Assembly (NCBI GenBank): GCA_029204225.1
Contig: CM055107.1
Location: forward strand, 22,078,178 to 22,142,177
Direction: 5' to 3'
Length of the DNA stretch: 64,000 nt
Origin: Diphasiastrum complanatum
Taxonomy: Eukaryota > Streptophyta > Lycopodiopsida > Lycopodiales > Lycopodiaceae
Under the pieces are notes generated by a model that did no database searches, was not told where the DNA came from, and worked only from the letters and a program-made list of their open reading frames with translations. The translations under genes were made by a program, and so were the position numbers. Of the stretch, positions 26,226 through 38,377 are shown piece by piece; position 1 is the first letter of the stretch, and each line of letters starts with the position of its first letter.

Positions 26226-27336
26226 CATTCCTAGGTCCGTTATCTCAAAATATTTTGAGATTTTGCTCTTCACTTTGGCAATTAGTCCTTAGCTTCTACA
26301 TAGTATCATTGTGTCATCCACGTATATAGAAACAATGATGATCTCCTCATTTGTGACCTTTACATAAACATTGTAATCGGCCATCAGTGGTTGGAAACCC
26401 CAAGGACTGTAGAGTATGATCCTTCTTCTTATACCATTGTCGCGTGGATTGTTTCAAACCATAGATACTTCTGTGCATTTGACAGGCATAGGTGGGAAGT
26501 GATTCGCAGATGTAACCCGAAGGTTGGTCCATGTAGACTTCTCCATCTAATTCACCATGCAAGAATGTTGTCTCCTCATCAACTATGTGAATCCTAAGGT
26601 CATAAGTGGCTTCATATGCAAACAATAGATGTAAGGGCACATATTTAACCACTGGAGAGAAGGTCTCAGTGTATCGATCCCATACTTCTAGGAGAAACCC
26701 TTCGCTACAAGTCTGGATTTATATCTCAAAACATTTTCATTCGGTCGATACTTCAGCTTGTATACCCATTTGCATTGCACAGTCTTTCTGGCACTAGCTG
26801 CATACCTCATTCTTCTTCATGGATTCGATCTCTTTATTCGTGGCTTGGATCCATTTGTCCTTGTCTAGACTGTTGATGGCTTCCTTGAATGTTTTTGGTT
26901 CGCCACTGAATCCACAGAACTCTTCCGATGTTGAAGCAGAGCTGCCTGGCACAAATATGGCTGGCGCTCTTCGTTCTCTTGTTGATCTCCTGGGAGATTG
27001 TTTGGATACTACAATGTCCTTTCCTTTGTCTCTTCGGCTAGGTCAAGAATCATTTTGGTTTACAGGAATTCTAGATGTAGACATGCTTGTTGTCCTTTCT
27101 GATTTGTCACTCAGCTAATGTGGGATTCAAACATCTTCTTTTTTTGGGTTTTGCTCCCTCTGTCATAGTTGGCAGGTCATAGTACTACTTTCCTAAGACT
27201 TTGTAGCTGACAAAATCATCATTGGCCATGGTTCTGGTCTCATTGAACTTGACGTCTCTAACTGTCTTCACTTGATTCGTCTCTAGCATGTAGATCGTGT
27301 AGTATGACAAATGGTTGTCATACCCGACGAGGTATC
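26226..27336 (-). pseudogene. Copia pol C-terminal half (integrase end and RT)
   Basis: Reading from 27336 down, the minus strand gives an integrase C-terminal segment (LVGYDNHLSYYTIYMLETN), the RT N-terminus, FLHGELDGEVYMDQPSGY, SIYGLKQSTRQWYKK and, after a frameshift near 26395, the catalytic box IYVDDTMIL at about 26300. Stops and a frameshift make it non-functional. Its upstream end is cut at 27336 by an LTR in opposite orientation, with GTATC (complement of GATAC) at the junction. The missing N-terminal half of the same pol appears to be 32225-33380. Confidence 0.85.
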
Positions 27337-27851
27337 TGTGAGAGATTTTAACTAGTTTAGTCTAGTTTAGTCACATTTTGGTAAATTGTCAATAAGAGGC
27401 CAAAACTCATTTTAGACTTAGAGATAAACTTTTTGAAGTTATATTACTTTGAAATACATTCAATAAACACTTTTTGAAAGTGTGGGAAAGTTGGTAGTCG
27501 AGTTTGAGAGAGATTCAAATTTGAACTTTGGGTGCATTGAATCTAGACCCAGAAATAGTAGGGTTTACATTTTGGAGGGAAAGCCAAGTGGCCAAATAGG
27601 GTTTGAAAACTCTATAAAAGGATGTAACTCGTGGAGAGACACATCTTCTCTCTTCTATCTCTCATTTCATCATTATACATGGTTCCCTTTGGGTTCTACT
27701 ACTCATTGGTGCACTATCTTGGTGTTATCTTGCAATCTTGTGTGTAGAATGCTCATTTATTGCTATTTTCAATTTCACACGTGTGAAATACAGTAGGGTA
27801 CTGTAATTGTATGGACAACATACATATTTTATGTTTTGGTTCATGTTTGAT
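27337..27851 (+). repeat. Partial LTR, inverted copy of 33381-33955
   Basis: Starts tgtgagagatttt and matches the reverse complement of 33955-33519, including a ctctataaaagga TATA box at about 27612. It carries about 80 bp (about 27716-27795) absent from the other copy. It stops at ...catgtttgat (27851), exactly where the partial LTR at 38236-38377 ends in the shared alignment. It is therefore the missing remainder of that LTR. Confidence 0.9.
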
Positions 27852-28177
27852 TGTAACGCAATTGCCATCGTGATCTCTTAGTTGATGATTGATAGAAAAA
27901 AAAATCTACACTTTCTACCTGTAAATTCCTTGGTTCGATAATTCAAGAAATGGATGGTTCTCAGTATGAAATTTGCTTACAATGTTTGTAAGTCGTGACT
28001 GATTATCAGTCGAGCTTAGTCTAGATCTTTGTGAATAATTCGCGACTGATCATTTGTTTAGCTGTTCGTGACAAATTATCTTTCTGATGTCTTCATGCTT
28101 AATGTTTGGCTACGTAATCAATTTGAACGTGATTTCTATCACTAACATTCTGTTCATGTTTAGCTGATTCTCATGCC

Positions 28178-29420
28178 TTGTACACCAACAAGAGCATGAC
28201 TAAGCAGAACAAGAAGAAAGGCCCGAAGCAATCAAAGCCAGACCAGAAACAAGCACAGCACAAAGACAGTCGAATCCGCAGACAAAGAAGAAGCTATTCT
28301 GTAGATATTGCAAGCGAAACAACCATGAAATTCAAGACTGTCAAATACTGCAAGCAAAGAACAACAACAAGGGGCATTCGAATCAACTGGCAAATGCAGC
28401 TACAGAAGCTCCACAGCCCATTCAAGACGCGGATCATGATGCCTTCATGACCAGCCATCGAAGTGCATCAACTTGATGTGCAAACAACTTATCTGAATGG
28501 AGTTATACAAGAAGACATCTACATGATCTAGCCCGAAGGATACGTTTTGGAAGGTATGAAAAATCGTGTCTGTAAACTCCATAAAGCACTTTACGCTTCA
28601 AACAGTCTGCCAGAGCTTGGTTTCAGAGGATCAACACATTTCTCATCAAACAAGATTTCAAACCAAGCACTGCTGATTACAACGTCTATTCCAAGTCAGT
28701 GCAACAATCCTTCATTATCATCACCTTATATGTGAATGATACATTGCTTTTCAGCAACAACACCAATTTGGTCAAGAATTCTAAGCAGATGTTGTTTTTA
28801 GAGTTTGACATGACTGATTTGGCGAAGCTCACTTCTGTCTAGGCATTCAGATCCATAGAGACAGAGCGAGATGATTGATTTATCTCACTCAACAAAGGTA
28901 TCTTCACAATGTTCTTGATAGATACAATCTAATAAATTGTAAGTTAGCTCACTCATCGATGAATCCAGGCCTGCGTTTGTCAAAGGACCAATGTCCCCAG
29001 ACCAAGCACGAAGAGGAGCAGATGAGAGAGTATCCTTATTGATCAATACTTGGATCTCTCATGTACGCAATGGTCTGTACAAGACCTGATATCTCTTTTG
29101 CAATAAGCTCACTCAGCCAATATATGGCTTATCTTGGCATTACCCATTGGAAGGCTCTCATAAGAGTCATGAGGTATATTTGAGCTACCATGAACCAGTG
29201 CATCTGCTATGGAGAAGTCAGCAACGACAATCTTCATCAGCTCAGTGGATATTCTGACGCAAGTTGGGGAGGAGATGTAGACAATCGTAAGTCCACATCT
29301 GGATTTACATTCTTCTTCAACGGCGGTCCTATCTCATGGAACAGTTGTAAGCAAACCTCAATAGCACAAATGAGTCATATTTATTGCTCTCTACTACTAA
29401 TAGAAACCTTTCAAGGTTAA
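28178..29420 (+). pseudogene. Internally deleted copia relic: zinc knuckle, RT, RNase H
   Basis: A CCHC knuckle (FCRYCKRNNHEIQDC) at about 28297-28341 is followed within about 100 bp by RT sequence (HQLDVQTTYLNG, then a KALYAS segment at 28580). Later come a decayed VCTRPD segment at 29070 and RNase H (SGYSDASWGGDVDNRKSTSG, 29190-29345). Protease, integrase and the RT palm are missing or scrambled. Many stops are present. Confidence 0.8.
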
Positions 29421-30046
29421 ATAATTGGAGTTCTAGTCTATTTTCTTGTTAGTTTGGATAGAGTTTTTTTTTTCACCATCTCTAAGCAAGATGCATAAGC
29501 AAGTCTACTTTCACATCAAATTGATAGAATTACATTTTTACACATCTATTTCTAGTTATTTACCAACAAGTGAGCAGGGGTTTGATGCACACTTTTGAGC
29601 TCATGCACACAAACGTGTGCTAAAAATGACTAGTGCTTTAGGCCTATTCTTTATAGCAAGTTTTATTTGTACATATTTCAAGAATTGTTGAAATAAAAAT
29701 GATGTAAAAAATGGTTTGAGGGCCAAAAGCAAGACAAACCTATTCGCATATATAAACATAGTATCTCAAATCTTCACGTAAAAATCAATATAATAGTGAA
29801 ATCAACTGATGTTAAGTATTCTCAATAATTAGATCTAGAAGTCTATAAGTCTTCATTTGTCAAAATTGTTCAGGAGTTTAAACAGTGCGCTCACATCAAT
29901 CATATCAAGAATAAAATACAATGATGTATCTAGTTTACTACTATTCAAACTCAAGATAGCAATCCTATCATGAGAAATGTTTATGAGGAAGACTTAATGT
30001 TGCCAAGGAAAATTTAATCAAGATGACTGTATGCGTAAATATGTAC

Positions 30047-30096
<50 letters not shown>

Positions 30097-32200
30097 TGCA
30101 CATGCATAAAATGTGTGCACACGTGTATATATACACATGTATATGTACGTATACATATATATGTATATATATTATATTAAGTACATACCTGTGGTATGTA
30201 CCTATGTATGTGTGAATGAAAACACACATTGTCTAGATAAGAAAAGATAGGGATAATAATTTTGTTTGGTGTTTTTCGAAATTTGGTATGTTTTAATTGA
30301 TTAATAGGACATTTTACCATAACTTATCAAATACGTAGAGAAAATGTTCTTGATGTTTAGCCTTTGTACCAATTTTTGAATTCTACAAGTGTATCCTATG
30401 AGACACAAAACTCTTTGTTTTCTTGAACTAATTACTTTTATTATCATATACAAGAGTACAAACAAAAATGGTAGTAAACCAATCACATCAGTGGCAAACT
30501 CATGCTAGCATCTATTATGAGGTTCTATAAGATTTATTCTTGGGAAAAATCCCGGTACAAGTTACTCTAGAGCATATCTTTTTTTTTTTTTGAAACTTTA
30601 CAAAAACATAAGCATTAACTTTAATAAGGGGATAGTTCTAGCTAGAAAGTATTTTTAGTTTGATTTTTGAGTTTTCTATTACATAATTTTCACTAGATCA
30701 TCATTTCTAATGATTCTTCTATAAACTAGCATGACTAATCTCATTGACTAAAATGAGACCCATGTGTTTAGTTAGCTCATATGTGGAATCAACCTCTAAA
30801 CGTCAAGGAGAGAAACGAGATCTTATTTGATGGGCCACTTATTGGATGACCCATGTGTTGTATCATTTTTCATACTTTATCTTTATTTACAATGTGTGTG
30901 TATCATGATTATTGACAACCAAAAAAAATCTCATAATATTTTCAATCCCAATAAAGATGAACTTTTATTCGAGTACCTTATGATATTAAATGTAGATAAA
31001 TTTTATGAAGAAATATAAACTAGTCGATCATTGAATGGAACATAAAGTTGTTGGAACTTTTGACCACCATACATCTCAAAGTGATATGATATATGCTTTG
31101 ATTGGATACCTTTAACAAAAAGCCAATGGAAGCTAAATTTGATTGCACTCTTATTTGTGTGTATTGATCGTGGACAATATTTATGTCTTATCAAGTTTGA
31201 ATGTCTACATGAAAAGATAGTATACTTTGTTGTTGCATATGAGAGCTAAATACAAAACATTCTCTTTAGGCTACTTCATTGGAAACTATTACACATGATC
31301 CTCACATTCTATGTATTAGTGTGAAATGTGAAACTTTGGGCAATAGCTGAAGAAATTGACATTCTTGTATATTAGATTAAAAATTAAGTAAAATATGGTA
31401 TAAATTAATCCCTTTGGAAAGTTTCGTGGTTGTTTTCATCTTTTGTTTTTACTAGCTCAACAATAAGCTCAAATAATATTGAATTTGAGGATCATTCATT
31501 AATCTCCTCAATTTAGATGATTGCAATGTCATAAGGCACTAATGCATCGACTCGATTTATAGAAGATAATTAGTTTACGTTTATCAACTTCATTCCAAAT
31601 TGGACAATTACACTTTCACAACATGATAGCACATCAACTTGAAATTAGAAATAAATCTTTAATCCGGTACTATGCCTATACTTGAATGTATTTCCAATCT
31701 TGAATTAAAATGGATGGTAGTTCCTCTTGAATGGAATAACTTGGAACCAAGTTCTCTTAGCATTGTCAAAACCCATTGAGGAGCATCTGAACAAATTCCC
31801 CCTCTTTGACAACATTAATCTAGCTCACCATCAAGAGATTTGATTCTTAAAACTTATGCATGAGCAGATTCCTCATCAGATCTATAACATTGAATAGGGT
31901 CACCGTGTTTTTGTACTATGTATTAAAATTTCACAAGCTAGTTTGCACCAATTTTGGTCATATGACTTATAATTGACAATTTGGCCATGTTACACGTGCC
32001 AAATAGCATAGGATGCTTTTCAAGAAGTTTATTCCACATCCTAATTTGTGATGGCACCTTTGAATGAGGCCAAAATATACATAGATAGGTTAGAGAAAAA
32101 GTACGAGCCAAAAATAGCAAGTTTTGCATTGGTTTTTGTTTTTGAGACCTTGACCCCTAATTAGGGTGGATCCAATGACCTATTAGGTTGGATGTTAGGG
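29421..32200. other. No gene seen; AT-rich spacer
   Basis: Stops in all frames and no protein motif recognised. It contains the CA microsatellite and a following TATA/TGTA-rich tract (30123-30178). A poly-T run lies at about 30581. Lies inside the segment inferred to be inverted. Confidence 0.4.
30049..30092. repeat. (CA)22 microsatellite
   Basis: Perfect CA dinucleotides, followed by alternating purine-pyrimidine sequence (gtgtatatatacacatgta...), so the region could form Z-DNA or cruciforms. Confidence 0.97.
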
Positions 32201-32224
32201 TTAGGTTATGATGTATTCATAGAA

Positions 32225-33380
32225 GCCTGACACACAAGAGGTCATCCTTGATTCAGGAGCAACCTCTCACTTCATTACATCGAGACAAATAATGTCTGAC
32301 TTTCGAAGGACAGATCTATTCAAATACATAATTCTTGGAGACGGATCAAGACATCAAGTGAATGACATTGGCTCACTATGGCTCAACACAAATGGCAAAG
32401 ACCGAAGATTAGGCCATGTTCTATTCGTACCCAGCAAGACTTGCTCTTAGTTGCAAGAACGACAAACGTTGGGATGTGCATGACATTTTCAAACGAAACA
32501 TGCAATGTCGTTGATGCCAGCACCAACACACTGATTACACAAGGAAGACAAAGAAAAAAACTTGTATTATCTGAAGGTACGCCTACCAATAGATCAAGCA
32601 CACCAAGCTCATGAATCTGCAGATGTTTTATGGCACAGAAGACTATGCCACATGAACCCAATGGTGTTATATCAGACAAGCCAGCATGGAGCTATCACAA
32701 GAGTAAGCATCACGAATGCAACAAACTTGACACCCTATGATGCGTGCATGAAAGGGAAGATGTCTCATATTCCCTTCACCAGGGACTCCTTCAGAACGAC
32801 ATAGATACATTCGAACATCTGTGGACCCTTTGACATGATCTCAGTAGGTGGCTCAAAATATTACATCACCTTCATTGACAACTACAACAAGTTCGCGAGA
32901 GTCTACTTCCTTCACAACAAATCGAAAGCACTCGACAAGTTCACAGAATATGTGAACCGGGCAAAAAGATGCACATGAAGCAAAGTGAAGCGGATCTGAA
33001 CCGATCGTGGTGGAGAATACATCTCGAACCGCTTTGCCAACTTCTACAACGATCGAGGAATCTTTCATAAAAGGACTACATCCTATACACCACAACACAA
33101 CGGTGTTGCTGAAAGAAAGAACATGACACTCACAGAAGCATCAAGGTGCATGATGGCCTACTCCAAAGCACCAAGACTGCTATGGACTGAAGAAGTAGCT
33201 ACAGTCACCTACATCCAGAACATGATTAATAAATCAGGTGTTCCTCACATGACACCACACGAACTATGGTGGGGTAGAAAGCCCAATCTGATGCACGTTC
33301 GGATCTTTGGATGTGCAGCTTATGCACATGTTCTAGACAAGCTTCAAAAGAAGCTCAATGAGAAAGCCAAACAAGGATAC
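32225..33380 (+). pseudogene. Copia pol N-terminal half (protease, integrase)
   Basis: Contains the protease motif ILDSGATSHF (Asp codon at 32250), the pre-integrase segment ADVLWHRRLCHMN (about 32617), and the integrase core. The integrase shows the three expected acidic residues: Asp in TFIDNYNKFA, Asp in TDRGGEYIS, Glu in NGVAERKN. At least three stops interrupt it. The frame stops at 33380 after the codons for KAKQGY, where an LTR begins after the 5-bp GATAC. The continuation of the same reading frame is found, inverted, from 27336 downwards. Confidence 0.88.
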
Positions 33381-34849
33381 TGTGAAGGATTTCAGATCAT
33401 TCAAGATCCAATCCATGTCCCAAATCTTTGGTTACAATAAGGAGCAAACCAACAATCCTGCCAATGTAGAAAAATCAGCATCTACATACAATATGAGATG
33501 CAAACTCTAAGAGATACTGATCAAACATGAACCAAAACATAAAATATGTTTGCTGTTTGTACAATTATAGTACCCGAGTGCACCAATGACTAGTAGAACC
33601 CAAAGAGGACCATGTATAATGATGAAATGAGAGATAGAAGAGAGAAGATGTGTCTCTCCATGAGTTACATCCTTTTATAGAGTTTCCAAACCCTATTTGG
33701 CCACTTGGCTTTCCCTCCAAAATGTAAACTCTACTTTTTTTGGGTCTAGATTCAATGTACCCAAAGTTCAAATTTGAATCTCTCTCAAACTCAACTACCA
33801 ACTTTCGCACACTTTCAAAAAGTGTTTATTGAATGTATTTTATACTAATATAACTTCAAAAAGTTTATCTCTAAGTCTAAAATGAGTTTTGGCCTCTTAT
33901 TGACAATTTACCAAAATGTGACTAAACTAGACTAAACTAGTTGAAATCTCTCACACTCCCTCTTCAACTAGGTTTGGCATAGTTTTGACAATAGAAATTT
34001 GATCCAACTTTAGAATGATCTCCATACTAAGTATAGATCTCCTTTCTAAGGTTCTAAAGTATCTTTCATAATTGATATAGAGAATAGTGTCCAAATTGGA
34101 TGCTTCACTATTTCTTACATCAATTTTACACATCAAGATATAACTAGAACATGAAGAACCAAATAGAATGTGAATGAAATGATTCCTCCATGTTTCAAAC
34201 TTTGAACTCTCTGGAAATTTACAGCAAACAAACAATAAATGTGAGTGATGACCATTTGCTTGCTTATCTCCTCCAACTTTGTCCTTTCTTGATATGTCTC
34301 CACCATAAAACTCCATGAATGAGCCTCCATCTCCATCTTGCCACAAGATATCATCAACACTTGATGACTTGGCCATGAATGAGTGACATAATGAACCTCA
34401 AATAGCTTCATTTTCATCAGCAAAACTAGCCAAGAATGCTAGTACAACTCCAACAATAAGATATTGCAAGACAATGTAGCTAGTTTGTCCATATCTTGAC
34501 AATTTGCACACATCCACATAAAATAGCTCAAACATGAGATAGAACAAGTAAAGTAAACTTGAACAACACTTCCTTGCTACTCTTTTGACCTTACTATAGA
34601 TAGGAGGTTACTGAACTTCATTTGAGTGTGTTTCAATCTTAGGAAGTGGCAAGAATCATTAGATTGAGGATAGGTCATAGGTTGATCAAGATTTCACTAT
34701 TCAGTGTGTTGATTTTCTAGTTAGAGTGCTAGAAGAGATTTGAGAGGTTCCATATCTTTGTGATTTCTTCTTGAGTTCATTTGTTGACATTCAAGAGAGT
34801 ACTATATGCATTGGAACAGGTTCAAAGAAGAATATCAGGTCATTGCAAC

Positions 34850-37080
34850 ATGGCTACAAGTGGTGGATTCATGTTGGAAGGCAATGATAGGCTTACCTCA
34901 ATCAACTATTCTACTTGGAAGGTGAGGATGGAGTCCTTATTGGAGATGAATGAGTTGATGGAGATTGTTGCAGGTGTGGAGGAGAGGCCTCAAGCACCTC
35001 AAGATCAAGTAAGGTATGACAAGAGAGCAAAGAAAGTTCTACACATGATTAAGATGAATGTTACCAATTAGCTTCTCAAGGAGATTGGTAAGTGCACTCA
35101 TCTTTGGAGGCTTGGGAAGCTTTGAAGAAGCTTTATGAATCCAAGTCTACATCAAGAGTGCTTACTCAAATCTTTCAAAGTTTGCAAAAGAAGGAAGAGA
35201 GTACTCATGCTTTTGTTTTGAGGGTTAAAGCATTCAATGATGAGTTAGCATGTATTGATGAAAGCATTAAAGAGGTAGAACTTGTTCAAGTTATACTTAA
35301 TGGCTTGTTGGATGATCATGCTAATACTGTTCAAAGTTTTGCTATTCAAAAGACTTTGCCAAGTATTGTGGATTTTCAAGAGATCTTGATGAATGAGGAG
35401 TATAGGCTTCAATCAAGAGGAGGTGGATCTACATCAACATCACATTATGAAGAGGATGCTATGTTCATCAAAGGCAAGTTCAAGGGCAAAGGCAAAGGCA
35501 AGTGGTCTAAAGGGCAAGATCAAGGTGAGACTTGTTCTTTTGGCAAAAATAAAGATAAGTCTAAGTTAAAATGCTTTTATTGTGGAATCAAAGGGCATTT
35601 TTCTAATGAATGTTTGAAGAAGCAAAGAGATGAAGGTAGCAAGCAAATCCACTTTACTACTAATGATGAGGATCTAGGTGGTGATGATTCTCTTTTGATG
35701 TGTTCTTCAAGTCTAATATCAAGTGAAGGTGACAAAGATTCATGGTGGATTGATAGTGGAGCTAGTTCACACATGACTAGTAACAAGAAGTTCTTTACTT
35801 CTTTGGTCACTTATGATGGAGCCAAGAAAGCAATTCAAATGGCCAATGGTCGGGTGAGTGTGTGATTGAAGGTATTGGTTCAATTCCTATTTGTCTCTTT
35901 ACTAATAGGAAAGCAAGACTTGATGGTGTTCTTTACATTCCTTCACTTTCAAAGAATTTGCTAAGTGTTGGTCAAATGATAGAGAAAGGATACATGGTAA
36001 AGTTTGGTGGTGATGCTTGTTTCATTACAAAGGAAGAAATCTTGGTTGATAGGGGCAATAGACAAGGAAGACTTTTCAAGCTTGATGCTTTTGTTATGGC
36101 TAACAAAAAGGATCGAATGGAAAAGGAGATTGGTCTCAAATTTCCAAAGTTACCTTTTAGCATCAATAAGATTGGTGGATCTTATGCAAAGTCTAACAAG
36201 CTTCCTTATGCTAGATCTAGGTCAAGATCTAATATGCTTCTTGGAGATGTTCATCTTTGTGCTAACTTGGCTAGTCTTGAGGATAATGATGGTGTTTCAT
36301 TGGTTCTTCATGGAGTTTGGTGGTGATGCTTGTTTCATTACAAAGGAAGAAATCTTGGTTGATAGGGGCAATAGACAAGGAAGACTTTTCAAGCTTGATG
36401 CTTTTGTTATGGCTAACAAAAAGGATCGAATGGAAAAGGATATTGGTCTCAAATTTCCAAAGTTACCTTTTAGCATCAATAAGATTGGTGGATCTTATGC
36501 AAAGTCTAACAAGCTTCCTTATGCTAGATCTAGGTCAAGATCTAATATGCTTCTTGGAGATGTTCATCTTTGTGCTAACTTGGCTAGTCTTGAGGATAAT
36601 GATGGTGTTTCATTGGTTCTTCATGGAAAGTGCAAGCATGCAAAAGGTAAGGAAAGAGCTAACTTCATCAATGGAGATGAAGGTTCTTCCTTGGAAGAGA
36701 TTGTTGCTAATGATTTCTTTGATCATATGGAAAAAGATGTTGCTAGGTGCATGCATGAAGGAGGTGGTTCTTCTACATTCTTTTGTGATGAGTCCAAGAA
36801 AGTCATTTTTGCAGCAAGTGGAGTCACATGTCTTCATAAAGAGAGTAGATCAAATGGTTCTATCAAGAGACTTGGTGAGGGAGATAGTCACAAGTCAAGG
36901 AGAAGAGAAGTATGTGAAGAGTTCAAAGTAGGATGTACTTTGAATGATGTCATTGTGAATGATAGTGAGGAAGAATCATTATCATATGATTCATTACCTA
37001 AAACATTGAGTAGAAGTTCTTGTTTGAAAAAAGAGAGTACTTCAATCATCCTTATGTTGAAGGTACAAATCATTTTTTTT
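34850..37080 (+). pseudogene. Copia element B gag-protease, antisense inside an LTR pair
   Basis: Gag starts at ATG 34850 (INYSTWKVRMESLLEM), has a TAG and frameshift near 35070-35090, then is open to 35865. It contains the UBN2-type gag domain, a Gly/Lys-rich linker, a perfect CCHC knuckle (CFYCGIKGHFSNEC, about 35570-35613) and an intact protease motif WWIDSGASSHMT (about 35743). A frameshift near 35860 and a 313-bp tandem duplication interrupt the pre-integrase region (LLSVGQMIEKG, GRLFKLDAF). From 36630 to 37080 the frame is open but hydrophilic and matches no integrase motif. It is the same family as element A at 11914. Confidence 0.8.
36001..36626. repeat. Recent 313-bp tandem duplication
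   Basis: The units 36001-36313 and 36314-36626 are nearly identical (gagattggtc versus gatattggtc is one visible difference). Because 313 is not a multiple of three, the duplication shifts the reading frame. Each copy is open in its own frame. Confidence 0.95.
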
Positions 37081-37081
37081 C

Positions 37082-37963
37082 ATGGCTTCTAATGTTTTTG
37101 AGGTTTCTACTTCTTATGATGCAATCATTAAGAGGGAGTCTTATGAAGGAAAGAGCAATGGAATATTGGATCTTGGGAAGATCCAAGGCATGGATCTCAC
37201 ATCTCTTCATCAACTCAAAGGATTCTATGATTATAAATTGATCACTCATGATCAAGATGGCAAAAGGTTGGTTGGAGAAGACTACATGGAGCAAATCGAG
37301 AGGCAATTTCTTCAAGGCAAGGGAGATCTCATTGGTGAGCTTATTGAGGTTTTTTATGGACTCAAGAAGGCTGGATTTATTAGGTTTGATAATCATCTTC
37401 ACCTACTCTACTTCATGTTGGATGGAAAGTTTGGAATCTATCTTTTGATTTATGATGGTGACATTGGTGACATTATTTTTACTAACCTTTATGGAAGATT
37501 GAGATCAAGCATTGATGAGATCTTGTTGGATCTAGATCATATGTTTGAGAGGGAGTATTTCCAGAGGTTCAGGTCTGAAGATATTCATATCTTTGATATC
37601 TTTGATGATCAAGAGAAAGGTAAGCAAGTGAAAGCTACTCACTTTGCTTTACTCACATGTTTTGGAGACTCTTCTTGTGTAGATGATGCTATGCAAGTAG
37701 ATGGATGTCTTCATGATTTTACAGCAAGTAATGGATCTGAAAAACAAATTTTGTTCAATGACTTTGATGGTCAAGTTGATGATCAAGAGGTTGGTCTCAA
37801 AGGGCTTCAACAACACAAAAGGAAAGGTGACAATTTGGAGCTAGTCAAGAGCATCAAAGGAAGGTTATTTGGAAAAGATGTTATGGATATATTTTTGAAG
37901 CTTGTTGAAGACTCACAAAATCACAAAAAATTGAATATCTCAAATTCTACATGCAATTTCTAG
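37082..37963 (+). pseudogene. Open RT-derived frame, catalytic motif lost (element B)
   Basis: A 293-codon frame begins at 37082. Residues about 67-150 align by eye with the copia RT palm: EDYMEQIERQF (compare EVYMEQPPGF), VFYGLKKAG (compare LYGLKQAP) and YFMLDGKFGIYLLIYDGDIGD, where YVDD would be expected. The catalytic pair is therefore not conserved and reverse transcriptase activity is not expected. The C-terminal 130 residues are acidic and unrecognised. The length of the open frame is notable for a relic. It may be a retained structural extension of a non-autonomous element, or simply a young inactive copy. Confidence 0.55.
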
Positions 37964-38377
37964 AAACTTGATATATCTTCTCGTAGACTCCAATGAGACC
38001 TTCCTAATGAACCAAAAATCATCTAAGTCCAGTAAACCAAGTGTGAAATCGGAATTGATCAAGTATATAACCCTATATTGAGTTTTGACCTACAAAAGAT
38101 CAATTCTACACATGCAAAAATGCTCATTTTTGAGTAGAGATTAATCTAGCATGCTCTAGCATTGGTAACTCCTCCAAATCCTTGCTAAAGATGGCTGATC
38201 CTTTCATAACCTGAAACACAAGAGCTCTGATACCATGTGAAGGATTTCAGATCATTCAAGATCCAATCCATGTCCCAAATCTTTGGTTACAATAAGGAGC
38301 AAACCAACAATCCTGCCAATGTAGAAAAATCAGCATCTACATACAAAATGAGATGCAAACTCTAAGAGATACTGATC

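Larger units (their letters stand above)
27852..38377. other. Inferred 10.5-kb inversion
   Basis: Re-inverting this segment would rejoin the two LTR pieces (27337-27851 and 38236-38377) into one LTR collinear with 33381-33955. It would also place GATAC on both outer ends of the inserted element and bring both copia pol halves onto one strand. The two breakpoints share three bases (ATC). A local misassembly at the LTR is the main alternative. Confidence 0.75.
33381..38377 (-). mobile_element. LTR element inserted in copia pol, now truncated at one LTR
   Basis: The complete LTR is 33381-33955 (575 bp, TGTGA...TCACA). Just inside it, 33956-33966 is the complement of a polypurine tract (GAAGAGGGAG). 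At the other end a primer-binding site (complement of gctctgatacca, 38224-38235) abuts the second LTR, which survives only as 38236-38377. These signals set the element's sense to the minus strand. GATAC precedes 33381 (33376-33380) and its partner adjoins the LTR piece at 27337. The interior carries a copia gag-protease on the opposite strand. Confidence 0.85.

Noticed and set aside
30049-30092. CRISPR-like or satellite array
   Set aside because: Simple CA microsatellite; no spacer-repeat structure anywhere in the window.
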